Assembly (NCBI RefSeq): GCF_025165795.1
Contig: NZ_JAJAGO010000005.1
Span: forward strand, 62,001-126,000
Length of the DNA: 64,000 nt
Direction of reading: 5' to 3'
Origin: Streptomyces gossypii
GTDB taxonomy: Bacteria; Actinomycetota; Actinomycetes; Streptomycetales; Streptomycetaceae
Under the pieces are notes generated by a model. The model had not been told where the DNA came from. It worked only from the letters and a program-made list of their open reading frames with translations, and made no database searches. The position numbers were made by a program, and so were the translations under genes. How positions within the stretch are numbered: position 1 is the first letter of the stretch; each line of letters begins with the position of its first letter. Positions 46,722 to 55,860 of this stretch are shown here, in pieces.

Positions 46722-49511
46722 ATGCGGACCCCGGCGGAACGTCCCTATCCCACCCACTGGGAGGCCGACGTCGTGCTGCGTGACGGCGGCACCGCCCGCA
46801 TCCGGCCCATCACCCCGGATGACGCGGAGCGGCTCGTCGCCTTCTACGAACAGGTCTCGGACGAATCGAAGTACTACCGCTTCTTCGCCCCCTACCCGCG
46901 CCTCTCCGACCGCGACGTCCGGCGTTTCACCCACCACGACTACGACGACCGGGTGGGGCTGGCCGCCATGGTGGGCGACGAGTTCATCGCCACCGTGCGC
47001 TACGACCGGATCGACGCGACCGGACGGCCGGCCTCCGCCCCCGCTGACGAGGCCGAGGTCGCCTTCCTCGTACGGGACGACTATCAGGGGCGCGGCGTCG
47101 CGTCCGCGCTGCTGGAGCACATAGCCGCCGTCGCCCGCGAACGCGGCGTCCGCCGCTTCTCCGCCGAGGTGCTGCCCGCCAACTCCAAAATGATCAAGGT
47201 TTTCACCGATGCCGGCTACTCGCAGAGCCGCAGCTTCGAGGACGGCGCGGTCCATCTCACCTTCGGCCTCGAACCCACCGAGCAGTCGCTCGCCGTGATG
47301 CGCGCCCGCGAGCAGCGGGCCGAGGGCCGCTCCGTGCACCGCCTGCTGGCCCCCGCCTCCGTGGCCGTCGTCGGGGTGAGCCGTACGCCGGGCGGCGCGG
47401 GCCGCTCGGTGCTGGAGAACCTCCGCACCGCCGGATACACCGGCCGTGCCTACGCCGTGAACCGGGCACTGCCGAGCGGGACGGACGGGCAGCGGCTGGC
47501 GGACCACCCGGCCCACTCCTCCGTGCGGGACATCCCTTCGAGCATCGACCTGGCCGTGCTGACGGTGCCCGGCCCCGAGGTGCCCTCCGTGGTCGCCGAC
47601 TGCGGGGAGCGCGGCGTCCAGGGGCTCGTCGTCCTCGCCGCCGACTTCACCCGCGACCAGCAGCGGGCCCTCGTCCGGCAGGCCCGCTCGTACGGGATGC
47701 GGGTCATCGGGCCCAACGCCTTCGGTGTGATCAACACCGCGCCCGGCGTACGTCTCAACGCCACCCCTTCACCGGCCGTGCCCGACCGGGGGCGCATCGG
47801 GCTGTTCACCCAGTCCGGCGCGATCGGCATCGCGCTGCTGGCAGCGCTGCACCGACGCGGTGCGGGGCTGTCGACCTTCGTGTCCGCGGGCAACCGTGCG
47901 GACGTCTCGGGGAACGACGTGCTCCAGTTCTGGGACGACGACCCCGACACCGACGTCGTGCTGATGTATCTGGAGTCGATCGGCAACCCGCGCAAGTTCA
48001 CCCGGCTCGCCAGAAGAGTTGCCGCGCGCAAGCCGGTCGTGGTCGTCAAGGGCGGCCGCCACAGCGGCAGCGCACCACCGCCCGGCCACGCCGCACCCGC
48101 CTCCCGTACGCCCGACGCGACGGTCTCCGCGCTGCTCCGCCAGGCCGGGGTGCTCACGGTCGACACCGTCACCGAACAGGTCGACACCGGTATCCTGCTG
48201 GCCGCTCAGCCGCTCCCGGCCGGCTCGCGGGTGGCGATCCTGGGCAACGCCGAGTCCCTCTGCCTGCTGAGCTACGACGCCTGCCTCACCGACGGGCTGC
48301 GCCCGCTGCCGCCCGTCGACCTCACCACGGCCGCCGACCCGGACGACTTCCGGCGGTCGGTCCGGGAGGCGCTTGACGATCCGGGAGCCGACGCGCTCGT
48401 CGTCGCCGTGATCCCCTGGGTCGACGACACACCCGTTGCGGAACTGGCCGGAGCCCTGCACGCGGCCGTCCGGGAGTCGGCGGCCGGAGCGGCGAAGCCG
48501 GTCGCGGTCGTCCATCTCTCGCTCGAAGGGCTGGACGAGGCCCTCGCGGGTTACGGCATCCCCACCTACCCGGCCCCCGAGCGGGCCGTCCGCGCGCTGG
48601 CCCAGGCGGCGCGGCACGCCCAGTGGCGCGCGGCGGTGGAGTCACCGGGCCGGGTCCCCGAGTTCGACGTCGACGAGTCGGCGGCGGCGGCGCTGCTGGC
48701 CCGCGCCACCCGCGACCAGCCCGCCAGCGCCGTCCAGCCCGGCACCGACCGCACCGTCCAGCCCGCCGCCCCCAGAGAGCAACCCGCCACCACCGTCGCC
48801 GCGTCCACCCCCGACCGTGCCCGCAGCCTCCCGCTGGATTCACCCGACGCGGCCGCCCTGCTCGGCCACTACGGCATCACCGTCCAGCCGGTCCGCCCCG
48901 CCGCCACCCCCGACGAAGCCGTCGACGCCGGGAACCGCCTCGGCTACCCGGTGGCGCTCAAGACCACCGCACCCCATCTGCGCCACCGCGCCGATCTCGG
49001 CGGCAACCGGCTCGACATTCCGGGAGCCGACGAGCTGCGCCGGGCGTACGCGGAGCTCACCGGAGCCCTCGGTGGCGCGGCGGAGCTGCGCCCGGTCGTC
49101 CAGTCCATGGCGCCCCGCGGCGTCGACACCGTCATCCGTGCCGCCGTCGACCCGTCGATCGGCGCGGTGCTCTCCTTCGGCCTCGCGGGCACCCCCTCGG
49201 AGCTGCTCGGGGACACCGCCCACCGGCTGGTGCCCGCCACCGACCGCGACGTCGCCGGGCTGGTACGCGCGATCCGCTCGGCGCCGATCCTGTTCGGCTG
49301 GCGCGGTGCCCAGCCGGTGGACACCGCAGCCCTTGAGGACCTGCTGCTGCGGGTCTCCCGCCTCCTCGACGACCACGCCGGAATCGTCGCCGTCGACCTC
49401 GAACCGGTCGTCGTCGCACCCCGCGGGCTCACCGTCCTTGGTGCGGCGGTGCGTGTCGCCGAGCCGCCGCCGCGTGACGATCAGGGCCCTCGCAGCCTGC
49501 CTGCCTACTGA
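46722..49511 (+). CDS. PatA-type protein acetyltransferase: GNAT plus NDP-forming acyl-CoA synthetase-like domains
   Basis: The 929-aa protein begins with a GNAT domain (residues 15-185; VRDDYQGRGVASALLEHIA is the acetyl-CoA loop), followed by a CoA-binding Rossmann domain (SVAVVGVSRTPGGAGRSVL), a succinyl-CoA ligase-like flavodoxin domain (GLFTQSGAIGIALL) and a C-terminal ATP-grasp domain (GYPVALKTTAPHLRHR). The order GNAT first is the actinobacterial PatA arrangement; such enzymes acetylate and inactivate acyl-CoA synthetases. The catalytic His of the synthetase domain is not obvious, so it is probably a pure acetyltransferase. A TACGCT hexamer ends 6 bases before the ATG (leaderless candidate). 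Confidence 0.88.
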   Translation: MRTPAERPYPTHWEADVVLRDGGTARIRPITPDDAERLVAFYEQVSDESKYYRFFAPYPRLSDRDVRRFTHHDYDDRVGLAAMVGDEFIATVRYDRIDATGRPASAPADEAEVAFLVRDDYQGRGVASALLEHIAAVARERGVRRFSAEVLPANSKMIKVFTDAGYSQSRSFEDGAVHLTFGLEPTEQSLAVMRAREQRAEGRSVHRLLAPASVAVVGVSRTPGGAGRSVLENLRTAGYTGRAYAVNRALPSGTDGQRLADHPAHSSVRDIPSSIDLAVLTVPGPEVPSVVADCGERGVQGLVVLAADFTRDQQRALVRQARSYGMRVIGPNAFGVINTAPGVRLNATPSPAVPDRGRIGLFTQSGAIGIALLAALHRRGAGLSTFVSAGNRADVSGNDVLQFWDDDPDTDVVLMYLESIGNPRKFTRLARRVAARKPVVVVKGGRHSGSAPPPGHAAPASRTPDATVSALLRQAGVLTVDTVTEQVDTGILLAAQPLPAGSRVAILGNAESLCLLSYDACLTDGLRPLPPVDLTTAADPDDFRRSVREALDDPGADALVVAVIPWVDDTPVAELAGALHAAVRESAAGAAKPVAVVHLSLEGLDEALAGYGIPTYPAPERAVRALAQAARHAQWRAAVESPGRVPEFDVDESAAAALLARATRDQPASAVQPGTDRTVQPAAPREQPATTVAASTPDRARSLPLDSPDAAALLGHYGITVQPVRPAATPDEAVDAGNRLGYPVALKTTAPHLRHRADLGGNRLDIPGADELRRAYAELTGALGGAAELRPVVQSMAPRGVDTVIRAAVDPSIGAVLSFGLAGTPSELLGDTAHRLVPATDRDVAGLVRAIRSAPILFGWRGAQPVDTAALEDLLLRVSRLLDDHAGIVAVDLEPVVVAPRGLTVLGAAVRVAEPPPRDDQGPRSLPAY

Positions 49512-49526
49512 GGCTCCGGGGCGCCG

Positions 49527-49532
49527 TAGGAT
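49527..49532 (+). promoter_or_regulatory. Consensus -10 box of a leaderless transcript
   Basis: TAGGAT, a perfect Streptomyces -10 hexamer, ends 7 bases before the ATG at 49540. The mRNA should start at or next to the start codon. The upstream gene ends 15 bp before it, so the -35 region lies inside that gene. Confidence 0.65.
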
Positions 49533-49539
49533 GGTCCAC

Positions 49540-50139
49540 ATGGCGAAGACCAGTACGACGACCCAAGGGCTGCGCGCGGCCATCGAGCGCAGCGGCTACT
49601 ACCCGGCTCTCGTCGCCGAGGCGGTCGAAGCGGCAGTGGGCGGCGATCCCGTTGCCTCGTTTCTGGTGCACCAGGAAACCACGTTCGACTCCAACGAGGT
49701 CCGCCGCCATGTCACCGTGCTCGTGCTGACGGGGACCCGTTTCATCGTCAGCCACACCGACGAGCAGCCCGCCGACGGCACCTCCTCCTCGCCGTACGCG
49801 ACGACCTCCACCGAGTCGGTGAAGCTGGAGCGCATCTCCTCGGTGGTGCTCTCCCGGGTCGTCGCCGACCCGGAGTCGTACACACCCGGCACCCTGCCCC
49901 GCGAGGTGGTCCTCACCATCGGCTGGGGCGCGGTAGCCCGTATCGACATGGAGCCCGCCAACTGCGGCGACCCCAACTGCGAGGCCGACCACGGCTATAC
50001 CGGCTCCAGCACCGTCGACGACCTCTCGCTGCGGGTCAGCGAGGCGGGCGACGGTCCCGAGACGGTCCGCCAGGCGCTCGCCTTCGCCCAGTCGCTGTCC
50101 GAGGCGACCGCCGCCGTACGTCCGGGGACCACCAGGTGA
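49540..50139 (+). CDS. DUF5998-family protein
   Basis: This 199-aa conserved actinobacterial protein contains GLRAAIERSGYYPALVAEAVE, FLVHQETTFDSNEVRRHVTV and a Cys-rich ANCGDPNCEADHGY segment that may bind metal. The role is unknown. An alternative ATG three codons earlier lies within the -10 box and is unlikely. Its stop overlaps the GTG start of the next gene (GTGA), so it is translationally coupled to a phosphodiesterase-like gene, which suggests a shared pathway. Confidence 0.82.
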   Translation: MAKTSTTTQGLRAAIERSGYYPALVAEAVEAAVGGDPVASFLVHQETTFDSNEVRRHVTVLVLTGTRFIVSHTDEQPADGTSSSPYATTSTESVKLERISSVVLSRVVADPESYTPGTLPREVVLTIGWGAVARIDMEPANCGDPNCEADHGYTGSSTVDDLSLRVSEAGDGPETVRQALAFAQSLSEATAAVRPGTTR

Positions 50140-51362
50140 ACCCGGGCGACACCGCGCGGCCTGCCGTCGCGCACCACCCGTGGCCCGCGGAAGCAGACGA
50201 ACCCGCTGCGCTGGACCCGGCCACCGCGCCCGTGCCCCACTACGGTCACGGCTCGCTGGCCGATGTGCTGCCGGCCATCGCCGCCGGCCAGGGCGTGCCG
50301 GAGCTGTCGACGGGGCTCGCGCTGGAGCCCGCCGACCGCGCCTGCGTCTTCCTCGTCGACGGCATGGGGTGGGAGGCGCTGCAGGCCCACCCTGAGGAGG
50401 CGCCGTTCCTCCACGCACTGCTCGGCAGCTCCGGCAACAGCACGGGGCGCCCGCTGACCTGTGGCTTCCCCTCCACCACCGCGACCTCGCTGGCGTCGCT
50501 CGGCACCGGGCTGGCCCCCGGCGAGCACGGCCTGCCCGGCTACACCGTGCTCAACCCCTCGAGCGGCCAGTTGATGAACCAGCTGCGCTGGCGGCCGTGG
50601 ACGGATCCGCATCTGTGGCAGCCCCATCCGACGGTCTTCCAGCTCGCGGACGCAGCGGGCGTCGCCACCTGCGAGGTCTCCGCACCCCATTTCGAGCACA
50701 CCCCGCTGACCCAGGTCGCGCTCTCCGGCGGCACCTTCCACGGCAGGCTCACCGGCGAGGAGCGGATGGACCTGGCCGCCGAGCGGCTCTCGGCGGGAGA
50801 CCGCGCCCTCGTCTACACCTACTACGCCGAACTCGACGGCAACGGCCACCGCTACGGCATGGATTCGGACGCCTGGCGCGGTCAGCTCCAGTACGTCGAC
50901 CGCCTCGCCGAGCGGCTCGCCGGCCAACTGCCCCCGCGTTCGGTCCTCTACGTCACCGCGGACCACGGCATGGTCGATGTTCCCCGCACCGAGGCGGCCC
51001 GGTTCGACTTCGACGAGGACTGGGAGCTGAAGGCGGGCGTCGCCAAACTCGGCGGCGAGGGCCGGATGCGCCATCTGTACGCGGTGCCCGGCGCCGCCGC
51101 CGATGTCGCCGCCGTCTGGCGGGAGGTGCTCGCCGACCAGGCGTGGGTGGCCACCCGGGACGAGGCGATCGCCCTGGGCTGGTTCGGCCCGCGCGTCGAC
51201 CCGCGGGTCACGGCCCGGATCGGCGACGTGCTCGTGGCCATGAGCGGCACCGCGGCCGTCGTCGCCACCCGTACCGAGCCGAAGGAGTCCGCGCTCATCG
51301 GCATGCACGGCTCCGCGACCTCGGCGGAACAGCTGGTCCCGCTCCTCGAAGTACGCACCTAG
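50136..51362 (+). CDS. Alkaline phosphatase-superfamily nucleotide pyrophosphatase/phosphodiesterase
   Basis: The 408-aa protein fits the type I phosphodiesterase/nucleotide pyrophosphatase family. FLVDGMGWEAL provides the first metal-binding Asp, FPSTTATSLASLGTG carries the nucleophilic Thr, YYAELDGNGHRYG the Asp/His pair, and VTADHGMVD the last metal ligands. No signal peptide is seen, so it should be cytoplasmic; the first 30 residues are unconserved. It is coupled by a GTGA overlap to the DUF5998 gene, and thymidine kinase follows 67 bp downstream in the same direction. Confidence 0.88.
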   Translation: MNPGDTARPAVAHHPWPAEADEPAALDPATAPVPHYGHGSLADVLPAIAAGQGVPELSTGLALEPADRACVFLVDGMGWEALQAHPEEAPFLHALLGSSGNSTGRPLTCGFPSTTATSLASLGTGLAPGEHGLPGYTVLNPSSGQLMNQLRWRPWTDPHLWQPHPTVFQLADAAGVATCEVSAPHFEHTPLTQVALSGGTFHGRLTGEERMDLAAERLSAGDRALVYTYYAELDGNGHRYGMDSDAWRGQLQYVDRLAERLAGQLPPRSVLYVTADHGMVDVPRTEAARFDFDEDWELKAGVAKLGGEGRMRHLYAVPGAAADVAAVWREVLADQAWVATRDEAIALGWFGPRVDPRVTARIGDVLVAMSGTAAVVATRTEPKESALIGMHGSATSAEQLVPLLEVRT

Positions 51363-51429
51363 GGACGGCCCTCGCCCCACCCCACTCCCGTCCCGGCTTC
51401 CGTCCAGACGCTGAAAGGCTGAATCCCCC

Positions 51430-52122
51430 ATGCCAGAACTCGTGTTCTTCAGCGGCACGATGGACTGTGGGAAGAGCACACTCGCTCTCCAGATCGAGCA
51501 CAACCGTTCGGCTCGCGGACTCCAGGGCATGATCTTCACGCGCAACGACCGTGCGGGGGAGGGGCGGCTCTCCTCCCGGCTCGGGCTTGTCACCGAGGCG
51601 ATCGAGGCGGGCGAGGGCTTCGACTTCCACGCCCACCTCGTGCGCCATCTGACCGGCGGCGGCCGTACGGACTATGTCATCGCGGACGAGGCCCAGTTCC
51701 TGTCACCGCAGCAGATCGACCAGCTCGCCCGCGTCGTCGACGATCTGGGCATAGACGTCTTCGCCTTCGGCATCACCACCGACTTCCGTACCAAGCTCTT
51801 CCCCGGCTCCCAGCGGTTGATGGAGCAGGCCGACCGGGTCGAGGCGCTCCAGGTGGAGGCTTTGTGCTGGTGCGGAGCCCGGGCGACCCACAACGCCCGC
51901 ACCGTCGGCGGGAAGATGGTGGTCGAGGGCGCACAGGTCGTCGTGGGCGACGTGAGCGGCGCGGCCCCCTCCGGTGAGGTCGGTTACGAGGTGCTGTGCC
52001 GCCGCCATCACGGCAGGCAGCTGACGGCCTCCACCGCACGGGCCGGAGCCCTCTCCCCGGACGTGCTGCCGGTCGACGCGAACACCGGCGCCATGCCGAA
52101 CGCGAACGGCGGCCGCAAGTGA
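51430..52122 (+). CDS. tdk: Thymidine kinase
   Basis: Type II thymidine kinase phosphorylates salvaged thymidine. The 230-aa protein has FFSGTMDCGKSTLA (P-loop), IADEAQFLSPQQID (Walker B and lasso start), FGITTDFRTKLFPGS, and the zinc cysteines in LCWCGARATHN and LCRRHH. The C-terminal 25 residues (after ARAGALSPD) are Asn/Gly/Ala-rich and not conserved. The ATG follows a weak GAAAGG site. Neighbouring genes of nucleotide metabolism and regulation make a salvage role in the same transcription unit plausible. Confidence 0.94.
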   Translation: MPELVFFSGTMDCGKSTLALQIEHNRSARGLQGMIFTRNDRAGEGRLSSRLGLVTEAIEAGEGFDFHAHLVRHLTGGGRTDYVIADEAQFLSPQQIDQLARVVDDLGIDVFAFGITTDFRTKLFPGSQRLMEQADRVEALQVEALCWCGARATHNARTVGGKMVVEGAQVVVGDVSGAAPSGEVGYEVLCRRHHGRQLTASTARAGALSPDVLPVDANTGAMPNANGGRK

Positions 52123-52157
52123 ACGGCGGCGGGAAGTGAACGGCTGGCAGGGCGGGA

Positions 52158-52952
52158 TCAGCCGGGACCGCCGCCCTTCCTGAGCACACCGAACGGGGCA
52201 CCTTCCGGATCCGCCAGCCGCGCCAGCCTGCCGTACGGCGAATCACGTGGTCCGCACAGGACCTCTCCGCCCAGCTGCTTCGCCTGATCCGCGGCGGCGT
52301 CCGGGTCCTCGACGGCGAAGTATGTCTCCCAGTAAGGTCCGCGGTCGCGCGGTAGTTCGCTCCCCATGCCGTGCACCCCGGCGACCGCCTGCCCTTCCAG
52401 GCACAGGGTCAGGCTGCCGGACGCGGCGATTCCGGGCTGCTCCGTCTCATAGCCGAAGACGGCCGAGTAGAACCCCTGGACGCGTCTGGTCTCCCGGGTG
52501 AGCAACTGGTGCCACACCGGCGTGCCCAATGAGCCCTCCGCCGAGGTGCCCGGCAGTTGCGAGGCGGTGGGCTGCCACACCCCGAACGAGGCGCCTCCCG
52601 GATCGGAGGCGATCGCCAGCCGTCCGCCCGGAACCTTCAGCGGCCCGACGGCGACCGTCCCGCAGCACTCCCGGATGAGGTCCGCGGTGGCGTCGGCGTC
52701 GTCGCTGGCAAGGTACGGCAGCCAGGCGGTCGGCTGCCGGCCGGAAGCCCGCGCCAGCTCGCCCAGGTCGGCCACCTGCCTGCCTTCCGCGAAGGCGCGG
52801 ACATACGGGCTCGGTTGACCCGTTCCGGGCTGGAACTCCCAGCCCAGCAGCTCACGGTAGAAGATCTGGCTCGCGGACAGGCCGTGCACCCTCAGGCTCG
52901 CCCAGCAGGGTGTGCCGTGGGCGTGCCGGTGCCGAGTCGCTGCCTCGGTCAT
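52158..52952 (-). CDS. Double VOC (glyoxalase-fold) protein
   Basis: The 264-aa protein contains two VOC modules: residues 15-125 (PCWASLRVHGLSASQIFYRE, RLAIASDPGGASFGVWQP) and 135-255 (PVWHQLLTRETRRVQGFYSA, RLARLADPEGAPFGVL). Such proteins bind a metal or act as resistance/lyase proteins; the metal ligands are incomplete here, so catalysis is doubtful. ATG at 52952 has GAGGAG 8 bases upstream; an ATG-like start five codons earlier is less well supported. It is monocistronic and convergent with tdk. Confidence 0.87.
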   Translation of the reverse strand: MTEAATRHRHAHGTPCWASLRVHGLSASQIFYRELLGWEFQPGTGQPSPYVRAFAEGRQVADLGELARASGRQPTAWLPYLASDDADATADLIRECCGTVAVGPLKVPGGRLAIASDPGGASFGVWQPTASQLPGTSAEGSLGTPVWHQLLTRETRRVQGFYSAVFGYETEQPGIAASGSLTLCLEGQAVAGVHGMGSELPRDRGPYWETYFAVEDPDAAADQAKQLGGEVLCGPRDSPYGRLARLADPEGAPFGVLRKGGGPG

Positions 52953-53220
52953 GTGTGTGCTCCTCAAGGACCATCATCGATGCGGTCGTGCTCCGGTCGT
53001 ACCGTCGGCCCCCGTCCGAGCCGATGCTCGCATCACCTGAGGTCCGGCGCTGCGGGGCCGCGCCGATTTCCGGGCATCCGCAAGGAGAATGGCCGGTTCG
53101 AGCCTTACCGCAGCCGCGCTCGCCACCGATTCCGGCGGGTGCCACCGCGTGAGAGGAGAAGGGGAGGGCTGCCTGCGGAGGCCCCCGGGCAGGAGTGAGA
53201 CGGGGGGCGGGGCGAGGTGG

Positions 53221-53254
53221 TGGGGTGACCGGCGAGTTGCCAGGCCGTCACCCC
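53221..53254 (-). terminator. Terminator of sepH
   Basis: TGGGGTGAC and GTCACCCCA form the ends of a stem extended by CGGC/GCC with one bulged base; the loop is about 9 bases. It lies 7 bp after the sepH stop on the minus strand. Confidence 0.75.
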
Positions 53255-53260
53255 ACCCGC

Positions 53261-54319
53261 TCAGTCCTTCTTCCGGCGGGTGCCGAAGACGATCTCGTCC
53301 CAACTGGGCACCGCCGCGCGGCGTCCCGGGCGGACGCCGTCCGCCTCCGCCTGGCGGTCGGTGTTCCCCGTCAGGCGCTCGCGGTGCGCGCCGACGGAGC
53401 GCGGCATCAGCACATCCGCGTACGCCGAACCGGCGCTGGCCGCGGGGGCCGGCGGGTCGACGGACTCCTCCTCGGAATCCGGCTCCTCCGCGTCCTGTTG
53501 CTCGGCGTCCTGCACCGCCTCCTGAGAGGCGGCCGCCGCGGCGGCGGACGGCTGCTCGGGCACGATCATGTCGCCCCGGAAGTTCGGCACCGCCTCCAGC
53601 AGGCTGGTCAGCGAATCCGAGCCGCTGTCCGCCGAGCTCTCGGACGCCGACGGCGGACTGGCGTGCGGCTCATGATCCCCGCGCTCGACACGGTCACGTG
53701 GCAGCCGGGCGATACGAGGCACGAACGGGAAGCTCGGCTCCGGCGTGTCGTCGGTCTCGCCGATGAGCGCCCGCGCTTCGTCCCCCACGGCCTGCACGAG
53801 CCGCCGGGGCGGGTCGTAAGTCCAGCTCGCGGAGTGCGGCTCGGTGGCGACCTGGTAGGTCAGCAGCACCTCCCAGGTGCCGTCGTCCCGGCGCCAGGAG
53901 TCCCAGTGCACCGTTTCCTTGTCCGCACCGCGCAGCAGCAGCCGCTCGGCGACGGCTTCGCCGAGTTGCGGACCGGCGTTCTCTCCGGGCCTGCGCACAG
54001 GTGTCTTGCGGGCGCGCTCGGCCATGAAGGCGCGCTCGGCCAGCACGGGCCCCTCGAAGCGGCGGACGCGCTCCACGGCGATGCCTCCGAGCCGCGCGAC
54101 CTCCTCGGCGGTCGCTCCGGCACGGATGCGGGCCTGGATGTCACGAGGGCGGAGGTTGCTCTCGACCTCGATCTCGATCTGGCCGAGCCGGGCACGGTCG
54201 TTGCGCACCGCGGCGCGCAGCCGTTCGTCAATCGGAAGGGTGTATTCCGTGCTGTCGGCAGCCTTGAGCACCAGCCGTGTGCCGTCGTTGCTGACGGCCA
54301 CGACACGCAGTTCGGGCAT
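53261..54319 (-). CDS. sepH: SepH, cell-division regulator
   Basis: SepH (DUF3071) binds FtsZ and stimulates its assembly, controlling Z-ring positioning in Streptomyces. The ATG (MPELRVVAVSNDGTRLVL) has GGGAGG 6 bases upstream and gives 352 aa. The conserved N-terminal DUF3071 domain contains VESNLRPRDIQARIRAGATA, a helix-turn-helix-like segment, and VHWDSWRRDDGTWEVLLTYQ. A long acidic, Ala/Ser/Glu-rich disordered middle is followed by the short conserved C-terminal motif AAVPSWDEIVFGTRRKKD. It is divergent from a predicted membrane protein gene. Confidence 0.93.
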   Translation of the reverse strand: MPELRVVAVSNDGTRLVLKAADSTEYTLPIDERLRAAVRNDRARLGQIEIEVESNLRPRDIQARIRAGATAEEVARLGGIAVERVRRFEGPVLAERAFMAERARKTPVRRPGENAGPQLGEAVAERLLLRGADKETVHWDSWRRDDGTWEVLLTYQVATEPHSASWTYDPPRRLVQAVGDEARALIGETDDTPEPSFPFVPRIARLPRDRVERGDHEPHASPPSASESSADSGSDSLTSLLEAVPNFRGDMIVPEQPSAAAAAASQEAVQDAEQQDAEEPDSEEESVDPPAPAASAGSAYADVLMPRSVGAHRERLTGNTDRQAEADGVRPGRRAAVPSWDEIVFGTRRKKD

Positions 54320-54745
54320 GGGAACCTCCCGGGTGGTGCCTGCCGACGTCACGTGCGTCGCTGCTCCCGCTAGACGAGTGTGGCCTGCCCGGGGTGCAGC
54401 CTGCCACTGCATTGCGGACCTGCCCGGCGTGTCGAGCCCAAGCCCTGATCCGCCGTTATGGCACGGTTACTTGTTTACCACTCACGGTGACAGTGGTCAC
54501 CCTGAGCTGCGTAGTCGGGTATCGGGTCGGGGCCAGGGCTCGTCAGACTACTCCATTCGTGCCATCCGGGGTGGCTCGGCGCGCCGCCGAAGTTCGTGGC
54601 GGGAGGTGGTGGGGTGTCCACGGTGGGGGGAACGGCCCTTCTCTGGTGGTGAAGTTCACAGAATCCGCACATATGGAACTATCTCTCCTGTTCTGATGTC
54701 TCTCATGGGTGCATGGTGGCGGAAATGTGCGACCCGAGGCGGGAC
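54320..54745. promoter_or_regulatory. Divergent gap between sepH and a membrane-protein gene
   Basis: About 426 bp without a gene. GGTGAC-AGTG-GTCACC (54486-54501) is a perfect 6-bp inverted repeat around AGTG and is a candidate operator. Mid-gap sequence (54465-54510) is relatively AT-rich for this genome. No promoter could be fixed with confidence. Confidence 0.45.
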
Positions 54746-55846
54746 ATGGATAACAGGGATATAAGCGACTCGGGGCGCGCATCCCCGGGCAGGCGGATCG
54801 AGTTGAACGTCCCGCAGGTGGCGGGAAGTGCGGCGGCGGCGGTGACCGGAGCGATACTCGCCTCCGGGCTCAGCGTCTACGGAACGATCATCGGTGCCGG
54901 GGTCGTGAGTGTGGTGGCCACCACCGGTGGCGCCCTGTACCAGCACCTGTTCAAGCGCACCAGCGAGCAGATCCGGGAGGCGGCGAGGCCACTGCCGCGT
55001 CGCGTGCCACGGCGTGGCCCGGCGGCCGGTCCCGCTGTGCCGCCCGCCCTGCGTGGCGACAATCACCCGGACGTGGTGGATGAGACACCCGATATGCCCG
55101 GAACGCCCGTATCCGGGCTGCCTGCTGATGCCGAGTACTCCCGCGCGATACCGGCCGTCGCGGAGGCGGAGGCGGAGGCGGAGGCGGAGCCGCTGAGCGG
55201 TGCGGCGGAGACCCGCGTCCTGCCCGCCGGGCCGTCCGGAGTGGGTGGCCGCCGGGAGGAATTCGGCGAAGCGACCGAACACGGGCGCACCCGCCGCACG
55301 CTGCGTGCGCGGCTCGCCGTGTCGGCCGGGGTCTTCGCGCTTGCCATGGGTGCGATCACCGGCCTGGAAGTGGCCACGGACTCCTCGCTCTTCGGCTGGT
55401 GGCACGGTGACGACAAGGGTGGCACCACCATCGGCCGCGCAGTGGGCGGTGACAGGGGCGGCCAGCGTGACAGGCAGCAGGAACGGGAGGAGAGCCCGCG
55501 GCAGCCCGCGCCCGGTCCGTCCGGGCAGGGCGGTTCGGACGCGCCCCGGGGCGAGGAGGGGGAACGGGCGCCCGGCCCGCAGCGAGAGGAGGGATCCGGC
55601 GGGACCGGCGGGACCAGCGGAGCCCCCTCCGCGGAACCGGACGGCGGCGCCGACGAGGGAAACCCCGGCGGCTCCCCCGCCGAGGAGCCCCGTCCCGGTA
55701 CGCCGCAGCCGTCCGGCACCACCGGCACGGACGACCAGCCGGACCCGGACTCCGGCGGAAGCGGTCCCGGCACGGAGGACGAGGTTCCGGCCCCGGCCCC
55801 CTCGGGTGACGCGGGCGGGCCTCAGGGCACGGAGGGCACGCCCTGA
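54746..55846 (+). CDS. Predicted membrane protein with long Pro/Gly-rich extracytoplasmic tail
   Basis: The 366-aa protein has a glycine-rich hydrophobic region (VAGSAAAAVTGAILASGLSV and IIGAGVVSVVATTGGALYQH) near the N-terminus, an Ala/Glu repeat EAEAEAEAE coded by GCGGAG units around 55160, and one clear membrane segment near residue 200 (AVSAGVFALAMGAITGLEVA). The last 140 residues are highly charged and rich in Gly, Pro and Glu, probably disordered. The ATG chosen has GAGGCGGG upstream; two earlier ATGs are possible. It is conserved near sepH in Streptomyces as I recall; function unknown. Confidence 0.7.
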   Translation: MDNRDISDSGRASPGRRIELNVPQVAGSAAAAVTGAILASGLSVYGTIIGAGVVSVVATTGGALYQHLFKRTSEQIREAARPLPRRVPRRGPAAGPAVPPALRGDNHPDVVDETPDMPGTPVSGLPADAEYSRAIPAVAEAEAEAEAEPLSGAAETRVLPAGPSGVGGRREEFGEATEHGRTRRTLRARLAVSAGVFALAMGAITGLEVATDSSLFGWWHGDDKGGTTIGRAVGGDRGGQRDRQQEREESPRQPAPGPSGQGGSDAPRGEEGERAPGPQREEGSGGTGGTSGAPSAEPDGGADEGNPGGSPAEEPRPGTPQPSGTTGTDDQPDPDSGGSGPGTEDEVPAPAPSGDAGGPQGTEGTP

Positions 55847-55860
55847 GGGCTGTCCGGATC

